Part shown: piece by piece, positions 23,082-30,505 of the stretch
Layout: each line of letters begins with the position of its first letter
Numbering within the stretch: the stretch's first letter is position 1
DNA from: Candidatus Poribacteria bacterium
GTDB taxonomy: Bacteria > Poribacteria > WGA-4E > WGA-3G
Direction of reading: 5' to 3'
Assembly (NCBI GenBank): GCA_022821725.1
Contig: JAJEDB010000006.1
Coordinates: 1-35,520 of the forward strand
DNA: 35,520 nt
Made by a program: the position numbers and the translations under genes
The notes under the pieces: generated by a model
What the model was told of the DNA's origin: nothing
What the model saw: only the letters and a program-made list of their open reading frames with translations
The model's database searches: none

Positions 23082-23985
23082 GACCCCGTCCGGGGAAAGT
23101 GAGTTCAGCGACACCAGACTTATCCAGATCGCCCAATCCGGCTTCAATCATCCGATCATACTGTGCCTTCGTCGCCTGTGCAAGTGGGAGAGAAATACCA
23201 GCATCGTCTGCCAAGTCGAGGGCGATCCCTGAATCTTTGGAGGCATGGGCAGCTGAGAAATAACATTCATGATCGCGTGCCTCCATGTCTTCTCCGTCGG
23301 TTTCCAAGACGCGGGAGTTTGCTCCTGTTTGTGCGAAAACCTCCTGTAACATCGCCAGATCTAATCCGAGGGCATCACCCAAGCCGAGACCTTCAGCGAG
23401 GCCTGCGGTATTGATATTCATTACCATATTGACGAGTGCTTTCACTTGTGCTGCTTGACCGGCTCCACCGATGTAACGGAGCGAAATGCTCATTGAATCC
23501 AGAATCGCGCGTGCCTTGTCGAAAGTTTCTTTTTTACCGCCGCACATGAGGTAAAGCGTCCCTTCCCGTGCTTGCGTGATACTACTCGCCATACATCCTT
23601 CGAGACTCTCTGCCCCATGTTTCGAGGCGAGTTGCTCGATATCTACGTGGACCTGCGGGCTAATCGTTGCGCAGTTAATAAAGACTGTGCCAGATGCCCC
23701 TTGCAGCAGACTGTCCGCTGCACCCTCCGAAAAGATGGTCCGCATCGCCGCATCGTCGGTTACCACAGTGATAATAAAATCTGAAAGTGCTGTAACTTTC
23801 GCGAGTTCTCCGGTTGCTGTTGCGCCGATTTCCGCTGCGAGTGCTTGTGCGCGTTCGGCTGCGACATCATACACAGCCGTAACATCAAACCCTTCATCAT
23901 TGAGATGGCGGGCGATGTTCGCTCCCATTCTACCTACCCCTACAACACCAATTTTGTAATCTGCCCTATTTTGTGAATCCGCCAT
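23068..23985 (-). CDS. NAD(P)-dependent dehydrogenase, 3-hydroxyisobutyrate dehydrogenase family
   Basis: 305 residues from the ATG at 23985, which has AAGGAGG five bases upstream; an ATG at 24015 would add ten residues across that site. The Rossmann motif is GVVGVGRMGANIARHL. The substrate signature FINCATISPQ, the catalytic lysine stretch GGAGQAAQVKALVNM (near 190), and the C-terminal HASKDSGIALDLADDAG match beta-hydroxyacid dehydrogenases. The usual substrate is a 3-hydroxy acid (3-hydroxyisobutyrate, tartronate semialdehyde or similar), not determinable here. It is first in the run with the nucleotidyltransferase, glycosyltransferase and aminotransferase. A possible promoter lies at 24081-24109. 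Confidence 0.92.
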   Translation of the reverse strand: MADSQNRADYKIGVVGVGRMGANIARHLNDEGFDVTAVYDVAAERAQALAAEIGATATGELAKVTALSDFIITVVTDDAAMRTIFSEGAADSLLQGASGTVFINCATISPQVHVDIEQLASKHGAESLEGCMASSITQAREGTLYLMCGGKKETFDKARAILDSMSISLRYIGGAGQAAQVKALVNMVMNINTAGLAEGLGLGDALGLDLAMLQEVFAQTGANSRVLETDGEDMEARDHECYFSAAHASKDSGIALDLADDAGISLPLAQATKAQYDRMIEAGLGDLDKSGVAELTFPGRGPDDA

Positions 23986-24080
23986 GTTTTCCTCCTTGTT
24001 ACGTTTGACTTCCACATGGAAATATTTATGTTAAACATACGATCCCACGGTCGGGACGTTACCCGTTTTGTGTAAACGTA

Positions 24081-24109
24081 ATTCTTGCATATTTTCAGAT
24101 GTTTGTCAA
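24081..24109 (-). promoter_or_regulatory. Possible promoter of the dehydrogenase operon
   Basis: On the minus strand TTGACA (24104-24109), a 17-base spacer, and a weak -10 AAGAAT (24081-24086). It lies about 95 bases before the ATG. Confidence 0.45.
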
Positions 24110-24213
24110 GTTTTTCCTGTTCCTGTTTGCCTGTGCCTGTAGATGTAATCTCTGGATTTAGTGAAATTCTCGAAAAGAATCAAAACGATTAGAATTTTAA
24201 AATTAAAAAAGAA

Positions 24214-24241
24214 TTGACATTTTTTGCAAATTTCGTATAAT
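24214..24241 (+). promoter_or_regulatory. Promoter of the TPR lipoprotein
   Basis: TTGACA (24214-24219), a 16-base spacer, and TATAAT (24236-24241) in AT-rich DNA. The ATG follows 90 bases later with AAGGAGG just upstream. Confidence 0.75.
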
Positions 24242-24331
24242 GTTTAGAAGAATGAACGGGAGCCGGTTAGCTAATGTTGTTCTGTCTGAAAACATGCCGG
24301 CACATTTCTATTTTCCTAAGGAGGACCCACA

Positions 24332-25729
24332 ATGAACCGTTTCACACACGGCTTCGGTCTCCGAATAGACCGAGCCCATCTTCTCATGCTTGCCTTCGCT
24401 TTTCTTATTGGGACGATTAGCGGGTGCGTAGGCGGTGTCAGTATTGTTCCCCTCGGTGCCAAGCTCCAAAACGCCGACAGCGCGTTTGACGATGCAGAAA
24501 CCATGGAGGTACGCGATGATGATCCAGAAAAGATGGAGGAAAATCGCCAGAGGCAACAGGAACTGTACGATAGAGCGATAGCCCTCTACTCAGAGGTCAT
24601 TGAACGCGATACGAAAGGCAAATGGGCACAGCGTGCACATTACCAGATCGCCAGAGTCTATAAGCGTCGCTACGATTGGGATAAAGCCGTTGAGCATTAT
24701 CAAGCCATCGTTGCGTTAGACCCCACCGGATATTACGCCAACGAAGCGAAAAGTGGTACGGCGAATATTCGAAAGAACCGCGAGGTCATTAAGACGAAGC
24801 GGGCTGAATACCAAAACTATAAAGCACTTTACGAGAATTCGCCAACAGATGAGACCTTCAATATCGCGGCAGAGGCACTCTACGAGGTCGCTCGTGCTTA
24901 TGAAAGTTTAGAGAATTATACCGAAGCCATCCGTAATTACGAACGAATGGTCGAAGAATTTGCTAAGCATCCCAAAGCACCACAGGCGCAATTCCAGATC
25001 GGTAACGTCTATTTTTATACCCTCTTCGACTATCGGGGCGGCTGGCCCGCGTTTGTCGGGGTTACCGAGAAGTTTCCAGATTCTTACGAGGCATCTCAGG
25101 CGGGAACACTCTTGAAACAGACGAATGAAATCCTGGTAGAGATTAGCTTCCTCATGGATGAAATTAATAAGTTCCGGAATAAGAAAGCGGTTGAATACCA
25201 AAAGACCGGACGGAAAATTACCCCTGCCGACATGTGGGTGATGGGATACAGCGATCAGGTCGTTCAAAATTTCCAACAAATTGCGGGTAACTGGGAGAAA
25301 CTTCGTAACTTCCCGCGCGCTATTAATGCTTACAAAACGTTGGCAAGAGACCTATCGCACAAGAAATTCGCCTCCGCAGATGCCCTGTATCGCACCGGGA
25401 CTCTCTATCAGCAAAATGGTGAGTACGAACGCGCGATTGAGGCATATGACAATCTGTTTGAAAATGCTCCAGAGTCCGTATGGCGAAATGAAGCCGTTTA
25501 CCAACAGGCGGTTTGCTTTCGTTCCATCCGTGAATTCGGATCGGCTTATGACGGGTTCAAAGCCTATATGAGCATTACAAAGGGAGATACTCCCTACCTT
25601 CGGGAAGCAGAGCAGATCGTCCGTCAGTATGAACTTGACCAAGACGCAGACGGATACAAGTTCTACGAGGAACAGGAAGCAGGAACGTCTGACCAAGATG
25701 CCAGTTCTCATCCGGGCATGGGCAGCTAA
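24332..25729 (+). CDS. TPR-repeat outer lipoprotein
   Basis: 465 residues. The N-terminus has a lipoprotein signal (LLMLAFAFLIGTISGC, lipobox Cys32). The rest is helical with tetratricopeptide-like units: YDRAIALYSEVIERD, WDKAVEHYQAIVALDP, YTEAIRNYERMVEEF, FPRAINAYKTLARDL, YERAIEAYDNLFENAP. It is presumably anchored in the outer or inner membrane facing the periplasm and serves as a protein-interaction scaffold. BamD-like and YbgF-like families share this plan, but I see no specific signature. The start has TAAGGAGG eight bases before the ATG, and its own promoter lies upstream. A 10-bp stem terminator follows the stop. Confidence 0.85.
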   Translation: MNRFTHGFGLRIDRAHLLMLAFAFLIGTISGCVGGVSIVPLGAKLQNADSAFDDAETMEVRDDDPEKMEENRQRQQELYDRAIALYSEVIERDTKGKWAQRAHYQIARVYKRRYDWDKAVEHYQAIVALDPTGYYANEAKSGTANIRKNREVIKTKRAEYQNYKALYENSPTDETFNIAAEALYEVARAYESLENYTEAIRNYERMVEEFAKHPKAPQAQFQIGNVYFYTLFDYRGGWPAFVGVTEKFPDSYEASQAGTLLKQTNEILVEISFLMDEINKFRNKKAVEYQKTGRKITPADMWVMGYSDQVVQNFQQIAGNWEKLRNFPRAINAYKTLARDLSHKKFASADALYRTGTLYQQNGEYERAIEAYDNLFENAPESVWRNEAVYQQAVCFRSIREFGSAYDGFKAYMSITKGDTPYLREAEQIVRQYELDQDADGYKFYEEQEAGTSDQDASSHPGMGS

Positions 25730-25740
25730 ATCCAAATTTT

Positions 25741-25772
25741 AGGGAAACCCCCCTCCTATACCGGGTTTCCCT
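25741..25772 (+). terminator. Terminator-like hairpin after the TPR lipoprotein
   Basis: A 10-bp perfect stem with a 12-base loop, 11 bases after the stop. No T-run follows, so it may mainly protect the 3' end. Confidence 0.55.
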
Positions 25773-25807
25773 ACGTCGCTTTAGTAGAAGAGTGATCGGT
25801 CGTGTGC

Positions 25808-25871
25808 TGTAGGGCGAGATCTCCGGACATAAGATGCACGAAAATGCATGGCATGGAGACTCGCTCCTACA
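25808..25871. repeat. Interspersed GTAGGGCG palindrome
   Basis: The arms TGTAGGGCGAGATCTCC (25808-25824) and GGAGACTCGCTCCTACA (25855-25871) pair with few mismatches; an inner ATGCA/TGCAT stem caps the structure. It is the same family as 11797-11829 and 18021-18090. Confidence 0.65.
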
Positions 25872-25994
25872 TACACCATCCGATATTATGCTTTGCAGGC
25901 TTGCCCGAAATCTACCCCACAGCGTCGTTAATAACGACAGCATAGAGCGAAATCACGTTGCCGAGATCTTTATGTCCCTATAGAGAAATGAACT

Positions 25995-27017
25995 ATGCAA
26001 GACGTTCTGGAAAACGCAGGAACTACGACTTCTGTGCCACGGCCCAGGCTTATGTCGGCGATATTCAGGGACTATTGGAATCATTTCGGCTTGTTCTGGC
26101 GAGTGATGTTACCCGTCATCATTGTCAGCCTTGTCTTCTACAGTGCCTCGTTTCTGTTTTCTAAATTATGGATTTCAGAGGCACAATGGACTTTTAGCAC
26201 ATCAGGAGTAATCACGGTATTTAGCGGATCAACAGGAACTCATCAGTCTTCCTCGAAACCAATAGGTGTAAAGACAACTGGTGGCTTCCATGGATCTACC
26301 TTTGACATCGGTTTTCTATGGTTTGCCATGTGTCCACTGGCTTTTATCATCGTCCATCAATACCGTGGCACAAATGCTACTTCAGGCAAGGCCTGGCGAC
26401 ATACACGTCGCAAGATCGTATCTATTTTGGGGATATGGGTCTTATTCGGGCTACTCGCTACAGCGGTATTTTTTACCATTGTCATACCCATCTTGACTGG
26501 ATTCTCTCAAGTTTTGATACCGTATGTACCGGTAGCACCTTCTACACCGATTCTGTTGCTGATGATTGTTGGTATTCCCGCGGTTTATTTTCTGGTAAAA
26601 TGGAGCCTCTACAACCAAGGGATCATTATTGAGAATCTATCGTGGATCGCTGCGCTGCGCCGTAGTAGTGAACTCGTGAGCGGAAAATGGAGGCAGTTTT
26701 TTGGTATGTACCTGTTGCTTGTTTGGGGAACAATGGTGCTTACTACCGCGGTTCTCGGTTTAACGTTGCTACTGTTTTCTGTCGTTGCACCTGAATTTGT
26801 GCCCTTACGTGAGATACTACTATCAGGGAAATTCTTCGATCTCTTTTTTGGTGTTCAGGTCCAAATAACCTTACAGCATCCCCCTGTTTGGGCAATCGCG
26901 GTGATGGTCGTTGTAAACATATTGATAGACGCTGTATTAGCACCTATCTGGGCACTCCTGACAACACATCTCTACATGGAACGGGCACGGACTGAACAGA
27001 ACGCTATCTTGGATTAG
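25995..27017 (+). CDS. Six-helix integral membrane protein, unknown function
   Basis: 340 residues. Hydrophobic segments lie at about 50-75, 100-120, 140-165, 180-205, 235-265 and 300-330, giving six likely transmembrane helices. A soluble loop rich in Ser/Thr/Gly lies at about 75-100. RSSELVSGKWRQFFGMY before helix five resembles sequences in uncharacterised membrane proteins of the DUF975/YciC-like kind, but I cannot assign a family. The ribosome-binding site is weak (TAGAGAAATGAACT before the ATG). The 3' end overlaps the convergent tRNase Z gene by 4 bases. Function is unknown. Confidence 0.75.
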   Translation: MQDVLENAGTTTSVPRPRLMSAIFRDYWNHFGLFWRVMLPVIIVSLVFYSASFLFSKLWISEAQWTFSTSGVITVFSGSTGTHQSSSKPIGVKTTGGFHGSTFDIGFLWFAMCPLAFIIVHQYRGTNATSGKAWRHTRRKIVSILGIWVLFGLLATAVFFTIVIPILTGFSQVLIPYVPVAPSTPILLLMIVGIPAVYFLVKWSLYNQGIIIENLSWIAALRRSSELVSGKWRQFFGMYLLLVWGTMVLTTAVLGLTLLLFSVVAPEFVPLREILLSGKFFDLFFGVQVQITLQHPPVWAIAVMVVVNILIDAVLAPIWALLTTHLYMERARTEQNAILD

Positions 27018-27835
27018 ATAAACAGTTGAACCCGAGAACGTTCCTCTGGTGGTAAGTAGCTGAAAACCTTCTGCCGGATAAGTTCCGGTGTATAACGGCG
27101 GGAGAAGTGGGTTAGGACGACATGCTCGCTCTCAACATTTTCCAATATCGAGGGCAGCATCTCAAGGTGCAGATGCATCGTCCGCTTCGCACGCACCCGA
27201 TGCTCGGGTAAGATAAATGTGCATTCGCAAATCAGGACTTTGCACTGCTTGAGTAATGGATGCGCATCAAGCGGGATACTCCGTGTATCTCCTAAGTAGG
27301 CGACCAAGGGCAATTGCACCTCTGTTGTTATCTCGACCCCTGAACGTTTCAGTTCTGCGATGTCACGCCCTGACAAATGCTGAAACTCGGGTTTGAGTTT
27401 CTTGCGCACCTCGCAAATTAGATAAGAAACGGCAGGCACACTGTGGTCGCTTGGCAAAATATGTGCGACTAAATTTTGTCGAAATGGAATCTCATCGCCC
27501 ACCCGAACCGGCGTAATTTGATATGCCCAACTCCTGCCGGTATCCAATGCGGAGATCCTATCAAGAATGTGCATCAGCTGCTTAGACCCGCTCCAAGGGA
27601 CGTAGATGTTCCCTGGTGGTATGCCCGCAAGCCAGCGTTGACTGATGTAGATAGGCAATCCAAAGTAATGATCGAGGTGGAAATGGGAAATGAAAACGTT
27701 GCCGATGCCGATAAAATTCATCGGACATCTGCCTAAATCGAAAACGAGATCCAGTTCTTTGACTCGAACGTAAGTCGCAACGGCGGAACTGGATTTTCCC
27801 TCAAGTGTTAAATTACCACAATGCAATAATGCCAT
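27014..27835 (-). CDS. rnz: Ribonuclease Z (tRNA 3'-end processing, metallo-beta-lactamase fold)
   Basis: 273 residues, the size of short tRNase Z. The zinc motif HFHLDH lies at 51-56. SDHSVPAVSYLI near 148 matches the family's HxxxxxxY region, YLGDTR near 192 supplies the bridging Asp, and a C-terminal HFSRRY supplies the last zinc-binding His. The enzyme cleaves pre-tRNA 3' trailers. The exosite is not obvious. AGGAGG lies 15 bases before the ATG, farther than usual. The stop codon overlaps that of the convergent membrane-protein gene. A non-tRNA MBL-fold hydrolase of the same family cannot be excluded. Confidence 0.82.
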   Translation of the reverse strand: MALLHCGNLTLEGKSSSAVATYVRVKELDLVFDLGRCPMNFIGIGNVFISHFHLDHYFGLPIYISQRWLAGIPPGNIYVPWSGSKQLMHILDRISALDTGRSWAYQITPVRVGDEIPFRQNLVAHILPSDHSVPAVSYLICEVRKKLKPEFQHLSGRDIAELKRSGVEITTEVQLPLVAYLGDTRSIPLDAHPLLKQCKVLICECTFILPEHRVRAKRTMHLHLEMLPSILENVESEHVVLTHFSRRYTPELIRQKVFSYLPPEERSRVQLFI

Positions 27836-27961
27836 TTTTTTAACTATGGCCTCCTGGACTGCGCTCCAAATGTAAAGCTAAGACAAATTATGCCATTTAA
27901 GGTATAATTTCATTACGCGCAGGTTCTTGGTATAATACAAAATCCGTAGCCCGAAACGAAG

Positions 27962-27987
27962 TGGAGGGGTTTTTGCTTGGGCATTTC
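27962..27987 (+). repeat. GGGGTTTTTGCTTGGG interspersed repeat, copy B
   Basis: 25 of 26 bases match 21007-21032 read on the other strand. Each copy points toward a gene whose start carries the leader element. Confidence 0.75.
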
Positions 27988-28036
27988 CCCTAACTCTATA
28001 GAAAGGCACATCAAGTACGCAACCGACTTGATGACT

Positions 28037-28055
28037 CCACAAGGAATAATTAAAA
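28037..28055 (+). repeat. Leader element copy, mtnP
   Basis: CCACAAGGAATAATTAAAA, with one change in the core (G to A at 28039), immediately before the ATG at 28056. AAGGA is the Shine-Dalgarno with a 10-11-base AT-rich spacer. Confidence 0.75.
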
Positions 28056-28913
28056 ATGCGTATCGGAATTATTGGCGGCAGCGGTTTTTATCAGATGGAA
28101 GGCTTAACAGATGTCGAAGAAATCAAGGTCGAAACCCCGTTCGGTAAACCGAGCGATGCGCTCATTCTGGGTAACCTTGATGGGAAGCCCGTCGTTTTTC
28201 TACCGCGGCACGGTGTTGGTCATCGGATCCTTCCTTCCGAGATTAATGTCCGAGCGAATATTTATGCCTTAAAATCGTTAGGTGTTGCGTGGCTGATCTC
28301 TGTCAGTGCCGTCGGAAGCCTACGACAAGATATTGAACCGCGCCATTTCGTTGTGCCGGATCAACTCTACGATCATACCAAAGACCGAAAATCCACCTTT
28401 TTCGGTGACGGTATCGCTGCCCACGTCAGCCTTGCACATCCTTTTTGTCCACAACTGAGTTCCCTTTTATCTGCAGCGGCTACAGAAATCGGGGCCTCCG
28501 TGCATAATGGTGGCACCTACATCTGTATGGAAGGACCGGCATTTTCTACACACGCAGAGTCTGAACTCTACCGACACTTCGGGTTTGACATCATTGGAAT
28601 GACCGCTGCGCCGGAAGCGAAACTCGCCCGTGAGGCAGAAATCTGCTACGCGGTCCTCGCCTGTTGTACCGATTACGATTGTTGGCACCCTGAACACGAT
28701 AACGTGACAACAGAGATGATCCTTGACAATGTCCGTTTTAATGTAGAGACTTCCAAAAAGATGGTAAGGGCTGCTGTCGCTGAGATCCCTGTAGGTGAAC
28801 GGAGCTGCGCCTGTTCAACCGCCCTGCAATTCGCGATCGCTACCCACCCCGATAAGATACCAGCAGCGAAGCGACACGAATTAAAATTCCTGTTGGACAA
28901 GTACTTGACGTAA
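28056..28913 (+). CDS. mtnP: S-methyl-5'-thioadenosine phosphorylase
   Basis: 285 residues, typical of MTAP. The N-terminal IGIIGGSGFY phosphate loop, PRHGVGHRILPSEINVRANIYALKSLGV (phosphate and ribose site), EGPAFSTHAES, and IGMTAAPEAKLAREAEICYAVLACCTDYDCW are all diagnostic. The enzyme splits methylthioadenosine to adenine and methylthioribose 1-phosphate in methionine salvage. The MT-AAPEA and D-D pair fit MTAP rather than inosine-type enzymes. The start is fixed by the leader element. The 3' end overlaps the convergent class III aminotransferase by 33 bases. No other salvage genes are in the window. Confidence 0.94.
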   Translation: MRIGIIGGSGFYQMEGLTDVEEIKVETPFGKPSDALILGNLDGKPVVFLPRHGVGHRILPSEINVRANIYALKSLGVAWLISVSAVGSLRQDIEPRHFVVPDQLYDHTKDRKSTFFGDGIAAHVSLAHPFCPQLSSLLSAAATEIGASVHNGGTYICMEGPAFSTHAESELYRHFGFDIIGMTAAPEAKLAREAEICYAVLACCTDYDCWHPEHDNVTTEMILDNVRFNVETSKKMVRAAVAEIPVGERSCACSTALQFAIATHPDKIPAAKRHELKFLLDKYLT

Positions 28914-30236
28914 CGTCTCAAAAATTCTGTCCGCCTCTGCTTCTGTGAGAATCAGGGGCGGTGCAATGTAAATGATATTTTCCGGTTCGTCGACAGCGTG
29001 TCCGATTTTTCCGACGATGATTCCCCCTGTGTCAAAGTCTCGCAACTGACTCACAATTCGATTGGTCGTTGCCGTTTCCAGCTGGGTTCCATCGGCTTGG
29101 ACGAATTCCACCGCTATCATCAATCCCTTGCCACGCACATCACCGACAATGGGTAAGTCCCGCAACGTCTCCAATTTCGAAAGCAGATGTGCCCCCACCT
29201 TTTCCGAATTTTCCCAGAGCCGTTCCTTTTGAAGAATCTCCAGGTTCGCAATACCGGCGGCACATGCGACTGGATGCCCGCCGTAAGTACAGACTTGAGC
29301 GAATTCTTTGTTCTCATCGGATTCACCGAGGAACGCATTGAAGACCTCTGTTGAGGCGACGCATGCACCAAGGGGTAGATAACCGCTTGTGAGCCCCTTT
29401 GCGAGTGTAATCAGGTCGGGCTGGACATCCCAGTGCTCACAGGCAAACATCTTTCCCGTGCGTCCGAAACCGGTGATGACCTCGTCAAGGATGAGCAACA
29501 AACCGTAGTCGTCACAGATTTGCCTCAATTTCGGGAGATAGTCATCTGGCGGGACAATCACACCACCGCCACCGATGATAGGCTCAGCAATGACAGCAAT
29601 GACCGTTTCGGGACCCTCCCACGGAATTATCCGTTCAATCTCATCAGCACACTCAGTGCCACAAGATGGATAGTCTAATCCAATCGGACATCGGTGGCAA
29701 TAAGGTGGATGCGCGTGTATAAACCCTGGAACGAGTGGCTCAAAAGCCTTGCGTCTGCGTGACTGTCCTGTTGCTGATAAGGCACCATACGTAAATCCGT
29801 GGTAACCCCGATACCGACTGATGATCTTGTATCGATTCTCACCCGGATAGGTTTGTCTGCCGTACTGCCGTGCCATTTTGATGGCGGTTTCATTTGCCTC
29901 CGAACCGCTGTTGCAGAAAAAGACATGGTTCAAATCACCCGGAAGACACGCGGCGAGCTCCTCTGCCAATACCGTGGCAGGGACGTTAATCTGCGAGTGC
30001 GGATAGTAAGGCAACTGCTGTATCTGTGCATAGACTGCGTCGGCAATCTCTTGTCTACCATAACCCACATTGACGTTCCAGAGTGCGGAGTACGCGTCCA
30101 AGTACTCGCGACCTTCTGCGTCCACAAGCGTCGTCCCATGCGCCGATTCAAAAACGACTAATGTTGTTTCTTCAAGGCGTTGATGCTGAAAGAGCGGATG
30201 CCACACGTGTGCCTTATCGGTTTTTCTATAATCCAT
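28881..30236 (-). CDS. Class III (omega) aminotransferase
   Basis: 451 residues. It is a fold-type I PLP enzyme: FFCNSGSEANETAIKMAR near 106-123, YHGFTYGALSATGQ near 145, D251 in LLLILDEVITGFGRTGK, and the Schiff-base lysine K280 in LITLAKGLTSGYLPLG. The DKAHVWHPLFQH start and overall length fit omega-amino acid:pyruvate aminotransferases (beta-alanine, taurine or polyamine type) and are close to BioA; the substrate is not fixed. A Cys-rich stretch near 180-196 (CHRCP, CGTEC) could bind a metal. A tandemly duplicated leader lies upstream, with one leader-element copy at the start codon. It follows argS on the same strand after about 270 bases. Confidence 0.9.
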   Translation of the reverse strand: MDYRKTDKAHVWHPLFQHQRLEETTLVVFESAHGTTLVDAEGREYLDAYSALWNVNVGYGRQEIADAVYAQIQQLPYYPHSQINVPATVLAEELAACLPGDLNHVFFCNSGSEANETAIKMARQYGRQTYPGENRYKIISRYRGYHGFTYGALSATGQSRRRKAFEPLVPGFIHAHPPYCHRCPIGLDYPSCGTECADEIERIIPWEGPETVIAVIAEPIIGGGGVIVPPDDYLPKLRQICDDYGLLLILDEVITGFGRTGKMFACEHWDVQPDLITLAKGLTSGYLPLGACVASTEVFNAFLGESDENKEFAQVCTYGGHPVACAAGIANLEILQKERLWENSEKVGAHLLSKLETLRDLPIVGDVRGKGLMIAVEFVQADGTQLETATTNRIVSQLRDFDTGGIIVGKIGHAVDEPENIIYIAPPLILTEAEADRIFETLRQVLVQQEF

Positions 30237-30238
30237 TC

Positions 30239-30256
30239 TTTAATTATTCCTTGCGG
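30239..30256 (-). repeat. Leader element copy, class III aminotransferase
   Basis: On the minus strand CCGCAAGGAATAATTAAA, then GA and the ATG at 30236. AAGGA lies 11 bases before the ATG and is the only plausible Shine-Dalgarno. Confidence 0.8.
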
Positions 30257-30300
30257 ATAAGTAACGGTATCTGGATATTGACGCTTTCCGTATTCGAGTC

Positions 30301-30321
30301 GCTTGCGCCGTTGTTGCAAGC
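30301..30321 (-). repeat. Covarying hairpin of the leader module, copy B
   Basis: GCTTGC (30301-30306) pairs with GCAAGC (30316-30321) around loop GCCGTTGTT, identical to the loop at 19613-19621 where the stem is GCCTGC/GCAGGC. Confidence 0.65.
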
Positions 30322-30376
30322 TGCGTTTTTGGTAATAATTTCTCACAAGTTTCGGTGAATTGTTACAAAAACACCT

Positions 30377-30396
30377 TTTTAATTATTCCTTGCGGA
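30377..30396 (-). repeat. Leader element copy, upstream duplicate
   Basis: On the minus strand CCGCAAGGAATAATTAAAAA, the outer copy of the duplicated leader. No ATG follows it; it leads into the next copy 138 bases downstream. Confidence 0.8.
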
Positions 30397-30505
30397 TAAG
30401 CAACGGTGTCTGGATATTAACGTTTTCCGTGTTCGAGTCGCTTGCGTGTTTTTGCTTGGGTATTTCTGCGTATTGTTGCAAGCTGCGTTTACTGCTGACT
30501 GCCAA

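Larger units (their letters stand above)
23986..24331. other. Divergent control region
   Basis: 346 bases without a gene between the minus-strand dehydrogenase and the plus-strand TPR lipoprotein. It holds a promoter in each direction (24081-24109 minus, 24214-24241 plus) and is very AT-rich at 24160-24240. I see no operator repeat or riboswitch. Confidence 0.7.
25730..25994. other. Terminator and palindromic repeats between the TPR and membrane-protein genes
   Basis: 265 bases without a gene. AGGGAAACCC (25741-25750) pairs with GGGTTTCCCT (25763-25772), a strong stem just after the TPR stop. A GTAGGGCG palindrome lies at 25808-25871. A small palindrome GTCGTTA/TAACGAC lies at 25924-25938. 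Confidence 0.7.
27836..28055 (+). promoter_or_regulatory. mtnP leader with tandem promoters, repeat and hairpin
   Basis: Promoter one: AAGACA at 27880-27885, 17-base spacer, TATAAT at 27903-27908, with the same AAGGTATAATT context as 14610 and 15514. Promoter two: extended -10 TGGTATAAT (27928-27936). The GGGGTTTTTGCTTGGG repeat follows (27962-27987), then an 8-bp hairpin CATCAAGT/ACTTGATG (28009-28016, 28026-28033), then the leader element (28037-28055) touching the ATG. The hairpin lies next to the Shine-Dalgarno and could control translation. Confidence 0.6.
30237..30505 (-). repeat. Tandemly duplicated leader module (about 140-bp period)
   Basis: Two copies, about 30239-30330 and 30377-30488, match closely: element TAATTATTCCTTGCGG, then TAACGGT-type sequence, then TTCGAGTCGCTTGCG, then TTGTTGCAAGCTGCGTTT. 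The argS-proximal copy carries a 23-base insertion (30447-30466 plus flanks), itself the GTTTTTGCTTGGG repeat. On the minus strand the inner copy ends with AAGGAATAATTAAAGA before the aminotransferase ATG. Otherwise the gap holds no gene. Confidence 0.8.
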
